From: Rhizopus arrhizus
Lineage: Eukaryota; Mucoromycota; Mucoromycetes; Mucorales; Rhizopodaceae
DNA length: 64,000 nt
Assembly: GCA_024220505.1 (NCBI GenBank)
Contig: JAKZZE010000002.1
Span: 1,054,001 to 1,118,000, forward strand
Direction: 5' to 3'
In this document: positions 57,757 to 64,000 of the stretch, one piece after another
Position numbering within the stretch: the stretch's first letter is position 1
How the letters are laid out: every line of letters begins with the position of its first letter
Translations under genes and position numbers: made by a program
Notes under the pieces: generated by a model
What the model was told of the DNA's origin: nothing
The model's database searches: none
What the model saw: the letters and a program-made list of their open reading frames with translations, nothing else

Positions 57757-58446
57757 ATGGTAATATATTAAAAAAAAGAAAGAAAGAGAGTGATTGAAGA
57801 CTATTACATGATCATTTAAAAATAATGCGGGATGGTTGAAAACAGGCTGATCAACTCACTGAAGAACAAATTGCAGAATTCCGTGAAGCTTTCAAATTAT
57901 TTGACAAGGATGGTGATGGTGCCATTACAACAAAGGAACTCGGTACTGTTATGCGCTCTTTGAACTTGAATCCTACCGAAGCAGAGCTTCAAGATATGGT
58001 AATAATTTCTTTACTGTTCACAGTAAAATAGAGTCTTATTTGCTTTATAGATCAATGAAATTGACAGCGACGGTAATGGTCGTGTTGATTTTAGTGAATT
58101 CTTGGCTATGTTAGCAAGGTAAAGATGACATGTGTTCTTTGATATGATCCAGCTTGACAATACCCTTAGAAAACTTAAAGATACAGATTCTCAAGAAGAG
58201 ATTCAAGAAGCTTTCAAAGTGTTCGATAAAGATGGCAATGGATACATTTCTGCAGCTGAATTACGCCATGTGATGACTTCTCTTGGTGAGAAATTAACAG
58301 AAGAAGAAGTAGATGAAATGATTCGTGAAGCTGATGTGGATGGCGATGGACAAATCAATTATGAAGAATTCGTTAAAATGATGGTAAGTAGCTTAAGTAT
58401 CGAGGAACATACTTTATTTACTTTTTTCTTGTAGATGTCTAAATAA
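57757..58446 (+). CDS. CMD1: Calmodulin
   Basis: Five exons (57757-57759, 57846-57998, 58051-58118, 58170-58383, 58435-58446), 450 nt, exactly 149 aa, the canonical length. The first exon is the ATG codon alone, followed by an 86-nt intron and then GCTGATCAACTC (ADQLTEEQ). All four EF-hands are intact: [48 protein letters not shown]. The end is KMMMSK. It binds Ca2+ and activates calcineurin, CaM kinases and myosins. Slightly unusual residues are [20 protein letters not shown] with [11 protein letters not shown] in EF1-EF2, normally SLGQNPTEAEL. No lesion seen. Confidence 0.95.
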
Positions 58447-59592
58447 TAAAGCAAACATCCCTTTTTTATTAACTTTTAAATACTATTGTCATTTCCTTTG
58501 TTTGAATATAAAGGTGTAAAAGAGCAGAAAATGTGAAGAAATCTTTGCATTTTTTGCCTTCAGTTTTGCATTGTGCTATCTTTGGTTGTTATCTGGCAGT
58601 GCTATATCTTCTGCTTCTTTTTTTGGTCTGTTGTAAACACAAGACACTTAATATCATTATCTCGATTCAATATATATTACTCTGGCACTTGCTGTTGCTT
58701 TAGGAGTTTTAGATCTTCTGGCCAAGTGATATGGATTTGTAAGGAGCCCTACCAGTGGAAATATCTGCTATATTGAAGATAAGATCTGTAGTATCTTCAA
58801 GTTGCTTATATGTTTGTCATACATGGTCTTCAAGATTTGCTAGTCTACATTTTTATATTTGGATTAAACTGTTAGAGCGAAGCACATTGTCAGGTCTTGC
58901 TGAGGTAATAATAAAACTAGGTAAACAATACAATTGTTTACGGAACTGAATTAGATTCATATTAAGATCAGAATCTTGCCTATCTTAATTTTAGTATATA
59001 TAAGACACATATTTTAATTGATGAATAAACATCCAGATTCAGACCTGACATTTCTTACAGTTCTTATTTTGTTTACGTGTTCATCATACGTTTGACCACC
59101 AGAAGAGCACTCTGAACCAGAGTGTCCTCAGGGTTTTCTTCTTCGTGCGCGGTAAGTAGTAGTTACTTTATAAAAAGTTAAAAAAATCATATTATTGTGA
59201 GGGTTGGGGTTGCTTGATCTATAGAACCTTTGTATAATAATGATCTGATGTTGTTCATATTTTCACAAAAAAATCAAGTACATTCTACTTTTAAAACTTA
59301 CATAAATTTGAAGTAGTGCTCCACGATTCATATTAAGAAATTCATATTCTCCATAAAACACTACCCAACAAGATGAAATTTTCCATTGAAGACAATCCAA
59401 TAAATGGATGTATGATAATAATATCTTGTAGGTATTCGAGTAACTATATGAAGGTGTGAACAAAAAGAGTATATATAGAAAGACATCTTACCGCAGTTTT
59501 ATAGTGTATTTAAAACCATCTCCTTTGTTCTTCCGAAAAAAATGAATTAAGATAATAAAAGTGTTCGCGTTTGTTTATTATTATAAACCTTT
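58447..59592. other. Intergenic region with possible protein fossils
   Basis: Minus-strand pieces such as EDTTDLIFNIADISTGRAPY (about 58720-58800) and HEEENPEDTLVQSALLVVKR (about 59085-59150) look coding but are isolated and broken; source unknown. The second overlaps a small palindrome, CACTCTGAACCAGAGTG, at about 59109-59125. Confidence 0.3.
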
Positions 59593-61122
59593 TTAAGAAA
59601 AAAAAAGAAAGGTAATCTTATCAATAAAAAGGAAGAGGAGGAGAAAAAAGATATTCGGGCCAAACTCCTTGGTATTTTTGTCTTTTTTAGAGGGAGGAGG
59701 AAACCATGAACCACGAACCCAAGTAGCATATTTGTCTTCTATTCCTGTGTTTGAGAAGGAAGATGCTGAGGAGGCGGAGGAGAAAGGAGAGTTGTTGTCT
59801 CCATCACAGTTATCATAAGGAGATCTCTCAAGATTCTGTTTCATTTCCATGGATTTTTTTTCAGCAGATTCTTCGTGCTCTAATGATTCGTAGTAGCTTA
59901 TCTGGTTTAGAATAATCTGTTTGAGCGTGAAGAGTCTCTCCAGCAAGGTACACGCCTTTCTTAAATCTGTTTGTAATGATGGTAGTCTCAATGAACCGAT
60001 ACGACTGGCAACATAAAGCCCATTATCAACAAGGCAAACTTGGTTTATTTTTCCTTCTGCTCTGGCAATCTGAATACAATGGCCACTGATATTTCTTTTA
60101 TCTCTCCTTTTCATAAATGGACTTCTATAGAAATGATCTATGTTTATCTTGGCTTCTCTTAAAACTTTTCTGTGGTCAGAAAAATATTTGTCGTTGTTAC
60201 TGTTTTTTGCAAATTCAACACTGACCAGATCAACAACTTTTCCACCGGGAGACAAACAACAAACTCTCAGATCAATTTTATCACCAATTGTAGAACTATC
60301 GAAATCTTGGCTAATTTTCTTATAGCTTGTTGATTCTTCTGGAACTGTATCCCCCCTAAAAATAAGCAGTTAGTTTAACATACATATTTCTTTTGTTATT
60401 ACATGATATTACCATTTACAAATTAAGTTATTCTTTCTATCTTCAAAGACAGCTGAGAAAATTTTTGACCATACGTTGATCACGTAGTCTTCTTCAGTAA
60501 ATTTTTCTGTGGTTGAAGAATGTAGTAGAGCTTTCTTATCATGTAAAATCCTTAGCCTAAAAGTAAAAATAGCATTAGTTGGAAAATTTACTCTCAAAAT
60601 ACACATAAAAACGTACAGTAAAGCGTATACTTCGAAACATGTTTCGTTTTCAGTCATTGCATGCTCTATTTGGTACTTCAAGTATTTACAGCAAGCTGTT
60701 CAATATACTTCAATTCTTTTTGTATATCTTTATTTATTGGTGCCCACTTTCTGCTTATTCCACAAACGATTCAGCTCCAGCCACTCGTCTTCCGTGAAAA
60801 GGCCACGCTGGCTATCTTTTTTCTTGTCGTTATCGGTCAAGTCAAGAATACTATTAAATCCGCTGCTTATTGAATTCTTTTGTGTATTGTTAAGTTTATG
60901 ATAAAAATTGTCTTTGTAAACAGAATGCGCATGCTGTTTAATTGCTGTTCCAATAGACTTGTTGAATCCTTCTATAACCTTGTCTTTTTCATCAGACATT
61001 TCATTCACAGGTCTTGACTTTTTATCTGGTCTGGTGGTTTCACTTTCATTTGAATGGGGTTCTCCAGAGGAATTAACTTCTATACTAATTTTGCTTCTGA
61101 TATTTAAGTTGATACCGGACAT
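59593..61122 (-). CDS. Member of a fungal PD-(D/E)XK-like family, unknown function
   Basis: About four exons; the ATG at 61122 (MSGINLNIRSKISIEVNS) is the first outside the adjacent transposon. A disordered N-terminus with LFTEDEWLELN is followed by KYLKYQIEHAMTENETCFEV, then (after an intron with GTACGT donor) LRILHDKKALLHSST and EEDYVINVWSKIFSAVFEDR. The core from 60361 has KIDLRV, DLVSVEFAKNSNNDKYFSDH and RKVLREAKINIDHF, then GHCIQIARAEGKINQVCLVD, NGLYVASRIGSLRLPSLQTD. The layout (Asp, then VEFAK, then a helix, then an aromatic strand pair and 'GLYV/GIYTF') is that of the 23961 protein. E-F-A-K stands where ExK is expected. C-terminus is Ser-rich. The junction after ELN is uncertain and could hide a frameshift. 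Confidence 0.5.
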
Positions 61123-61161
61123 TTTCTTTCTATGACTACCCAAAGTAGAAAAGCACAGGTA

Positions 61162-61191
61162 TTGGTTTTTGACTGTAAATTTGCGGATAGC
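61162..61191 (+). repeat. Terminal inverted repeat, left
   Basis: 30 bases, perfect reverse complement of 62613-62642. Confidence 0.9.
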
Positions 61192-61326
61192 ATTTTTAAA
61201 GCATTGGCTCAAGGGCCAGACATCTATCGAAAAACGAATATGAATGGTTTATCCAATTTACACAATCATCAACTGATACAGTTTTAGCTGATTCAATAAT
61301 TCTCGTGTTTAGGTTGTCATTTGCAT

Positions 61327-62527
61327 TCAAGCAATCTCTCCTAATGCCCCATTTACTTTGAACCAGAATAATTCAGTAGGATTCAAAAATGGCGAGTAAG
61401 GTGGCAAGTATATAACTTTATATCCGCGCGATGCGATTAGGTCTTTAACTTCAGTGACTTTATGAATAGCAGCGTTGTCCATAACAAGATAACGTCCTTT
61501 CATATCGAATTGATCCAAAGTGTCCATGACACCGATCAAAAACTCTATGAAATGCTCACTACGAGTACCTACCCTAGCATTTACTTCAACCACTTCAGCC
61601 TTGCCATTTTCTCTTTTTCTTGTTACTATTCGTTTTTTTCTGAACAGCCTTTGGCTTACGAAGTGTGAGATCAATCACTCCCTTTTCACAAATAGCGCCG
61701 ATTATTGATACTGTAATGCCTCTATTTGCAGGAATTACTGCTTTGGCAGGCATTCCCTTCTTGGATCTACCAAAGTTTCTATGAATATGCATATTAAAAC
61801 CTGCCTCATCAATGAAAACACAGTTTTTATGCCAACTCATATTTTCATCACTTTTTCATTCAAGAACTCTGTTTCTACGTATTTGGAGATTACCAAGAGT
61901 AGTTCTTGAAGATACAACTGCTTCTAGTTTCTTGAGAGTTAAAGAAGCATATGAGACTAGATGTCTGTGATGGCCTGACAATGTAATTGATTGGATTTCG
62001 CTAAAAGCCTCAAGTAGTGCATCTCTTGCCTGCCAGAGTACAGCTTGTGGGTTCTTCTCATAAAACATACATAGGAAGTTGGTGTGATGAGGCTGAAGTT
62101 TTCTTTCCCAACTTACTCGTTGCTTTCTACCACCTAGTAAGCGTTTTTCTTCATCTTCCTTATAAGTTTTTACATAGTTTTGAGCTGTTCGCTCAACAAT
62201 TCCAACAATTGCACCTGCTTTTCTTGCAGAAAGCCCTTCTTCAATAACAAGGTCAAGAAGCTCCTGTACTTGCTCAGGTGAGTAGGTTCTATACGCTCCT
62301 CGAGTCTTTTTTGATATAACTTTTTTTCTAGATTGCTTCAAGTCATTCTGAATGTCCACAATAATTGGTTGTTCTTCTGCTTTTGAATAGTTCTCATTCT
62401 CCAAAGTCTGACGATATACCTGGTAGCTCTTTAAATTCAAAAGCTTTTTGACTGCCGGTTCAGACACACTATCATCTTCATTTGGTTCTTTCCAGTGATG
62501 CCATTCTAATTCTGTTGTTTGGTACAA
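61327..62527 (-). pseudogene. Broken DD34E transposase of the mariner element
   Basis: N-terminal helix-turn-helix region: RTYSPEQVQELLDLVIEEGL, SARKAGAIVGIVERTAQNYV. Catalytic DDE triad: D in FIDEAGFN (61595-61840 segment), D in YLVMDNAAIHK, E in YSPFLNPTELFW with 34 residues between the last two (DD34E, Tc1 type). Lesions: one in-frame TGA after NRVLE (61858-61856), and one frameshift at a run of seven A near 61635. The N-terminal frame starts without an ATG (first available start is TTG at 62527; an ATG lies upstream in another frame). The inactive ORF with perfect repeats implies recent death or mobilisation in trans. Confidence 0.8.
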
Positions 62528-62612
62528 GTCATTTATATTCTCAACTTTGGAATCTCGTCGAAAACATTAAAACAATGCATATACTCTTCTGGTACGCCAC
62601 AAAATAAAAAAA

Positions 62613-62642
62613 GCTATCCGCAAATTTACAGTCAAAAACCAA
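62613..62642 (+). repeat. Terminal inverted repeat, right
   Basis: 30 bases, perfect reverse complement of 61162-61191. Confidence 0.9.
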
Positions 62643-62644
62643 TA

Positions 62645-64000
62645 CAAGAACTTTTACAAACCCTGAGGGGTACATTTTTTTCCGGCTTGATTGGTTGAAA
62701 AATCTGCGAGAAACAAGTGTTTAATATTATATATATATCCTTGTACTTCACTTAATTATTGATATTACTACACTAATCTACTTCATTTATATAAATATCC
62801 CCCTTATCCTTACTATTTTTATATCTTTATCTTTTGACCACTTTGCTATCTGTATTTCAAAACCAAGAACAACAATTGAGTAGTTTATTCTATTGTTATT
62901 TTATTGGTTGGCTTGTTGTAAGTGAGTAAAGTTTGCTTGTAAAGCTTGATTTAAGGTTGTGATTGCCTTGTAAGTTGTTGTGTTATATAGAATTTAAGCG
63001 GATGCTTGTTAAGTAGTGACCACCAGATCTTATGTGTAAGATCAATACGATGTTTCTTGATAAAAGTTAAAGTAGAGTAAAAAGTTTAAGTGAACAGGGA
63101 CTTTCTTGTTAAAGTTTGTTAATTATTGAGTAAAAATATATGATTTATTTAAACTGACAAACAATTTCTTCACAAAAAGATGGGATATATAAATGAATAA
63201 TTTTTTTTTTCTTTTTTTATCTTTCTGACTTGACTCGGCTAATCTCTGTGTATCCTTATTGCCATTTTCGTTACACTATTAGCTGATTTCTATAATTTTA
63301 ATAAAGTCTTAGTTTAGCGTATTACGTTTTTATTCATAAATCTCAGGGTGTTCTCAGTCACTTAAACAAAAGAAAAGATAGAAAGCAAAGGTCATTAATT
63401 AGTATTTCTCTCTCTTTAATTGACTGAAGAACTAGTAGAATTACTGATACTTGCAACATCATATCTGTTAGTGTGCTCTATATAAATGTTTGATTTAAAC
63501 TAATCTCCACACTGAAGCGACAATTATCATTACGACAATATTTCTTTCTATAAAACGACAAATATACTTTAAAAAAACCATAAATCACTTTTTTTAAACC
63601 GTCAAATTATTTGAAAAAAACGCCGATATTTATCAGCCTGACTGTAACATTCAGCTCTTTATAAAAATACATTTATGATTATAATAAACATAGTGAAAGT
63701 ATTTAAATCATGAATAAAGATATTTTAAATGAATTAAATCCTCCTTCTTTTATAGACATTATCTACGCAAACATTGACGCGATCGACAAGCTCTAACAAG
63801 CAGAGTTATAATGCAATACAATAGTCAACATGATGATAAATGCATTATGTACGTCTACATCAAATTGCCACTGTTCATATAAGCATCTCAATTACCTTAT
63901 TCATAGTCAGCAAGCGTTTTTGGCCAACCTAGATTTAATTAAACAAACAACCCTGTCCCCACAACTGAATTATTTTGTTAGTTGTACTTATTTTTTGTTT
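62645..64000. other. Gene-free right end
   Basis: AT-rich 1.35 kb without recognised coding sequence or RNA. Open frames are short. Confidence 0.45.

Larger units (their letters stand above)
61162..62642 (-). mobile_element. Tc1/mariner-type transposon with perfect terminal inverted repeats
   Basis: A 1481-base element bounded by 30-base perfect inverted repeats (61162-61191 and 62613-62642; outer sequence TTGGTTTTTGACTGT) and by TA dinucleotides at 61160-61161 and 62643-62644, the canonical mariner target duplication. It contains one transposase ORF on the minus strand, now broken. The left repeat ends 39 bases from the ATG of the neighbouring gene, so the element inserted just upstream of its coding region. 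Confidence 0.88.

Noticed and set aside
59109..59125. Palindrome CACTCTGAACCAGAGTG as a regulatory site
   Set aside because: It lies in an apparent protein fossil on the minus strand and has no partner copy; too little evidence.
61615..61660. Programmed ribosomal frameshift at the A7 run in the transposase
   Set aside because: The shift needed is +1 (or -2), not the usual -1 for A-runs, and a separate TGA is present; mutation is simpler.
1..64000. CRISPR arrays, rRNA operons, bacterial-type operons
   Set aside because: No regularly spaced short repeats and no rRNA sequence; gene structure is clearly eukaryotic with spliceosomal introns.

Overview
The window looks like nuclear DNA of an early-diverging filamentous fungus, most likely a member of the Mucorales (Mucoromycota). 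The sequence is strongly AT-rich. Genes are cut by many short introns (about 45-85 nt) with GT..AG ends and CTAAT/TACTAAC-like branch points. Protein families (a fungal-type PKC1, an Ert1/AcuK zinc-cluster factor, GATA, GH47, calmodulin) and decayed DIRS-like, Ty3/gypsy, non-LTR and Tc1/mariner elements fit this group. I cannot name the species. For six genes I rebuilt the splice structure by eye, and the summed exon lengths were divisible by three; calmodulin came out at exactly 149 aa.

Layout: 1-1044 holds a LINE 3'-end fossil; 1045-4519 (-) is a complete protein kinase C; 6875-7462 (-) is a small secreted acidic protein with dibasic sites; 8472-10198 (-) is a short Integrator subunit 2-like gene; 11413-13106 (+) is an SP-RING SUMO ligase; 13231-14984 (+) is an M20 amidase/peptidase; 15177-17475 (-) is a GH47 mannosidase; 17984-18735 (+) is a broken nucleolar RRM gene. 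19.2-20.5 kb is a repeat cluster (three LINE fragments and a tRNA-derived SINE). 21248-22075 (+) is an F-box protein; 23961-24423 (+) is a fragment of a nuclease-like family; 26739-27797 (+) is a GATA factor. 29.8-33 kb is decayed coding DNA, including Ty3/gypsy pol. 35287-36153 (+) is a secreted protein built of exact 40-residue repeats; 36468-38355 (+) is an Ert1/AcuK regulator.

38.6-42.7 kb is a nest of elements: a DIRS-like retroelement split by a LINE 3' fragment with a 16-bp target duplication, then a second SINE with its own duplication. 42.8-45.0 kb (-) has a small basic protein, a PCNA pseudogene and a CsbD/Hmp1-like stress protein. 45.4-47.6 kb has a mariner remnant inside an inverted repeat. 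48316-52893 (+) has two unknown or coiled-coil proteins, one with a split PH domain; 53992-55251 (-) is an arrestin; 57757-58446 (+) is calmodulin. The last part has a second member of the nuclease-like family (59593-61122, -) whose 5' side abuts a mariner transposon with perfect terminal repeats.

The genes form no operon. Several belong to signalling (PKC, calmodulin, arrestin, PH/coiled-coil) and gene regulation (GATA, Ert1, SUMO ligase), but their proximity looks incidental. The most notable items are the secreted 40-residue repeat precursor with dibasic cleavage sites, the two members of a PD-(D/E)XK-like family, the multiply broken PCNA and nucleolar RRM genes, and the tRNA-derived SINE.
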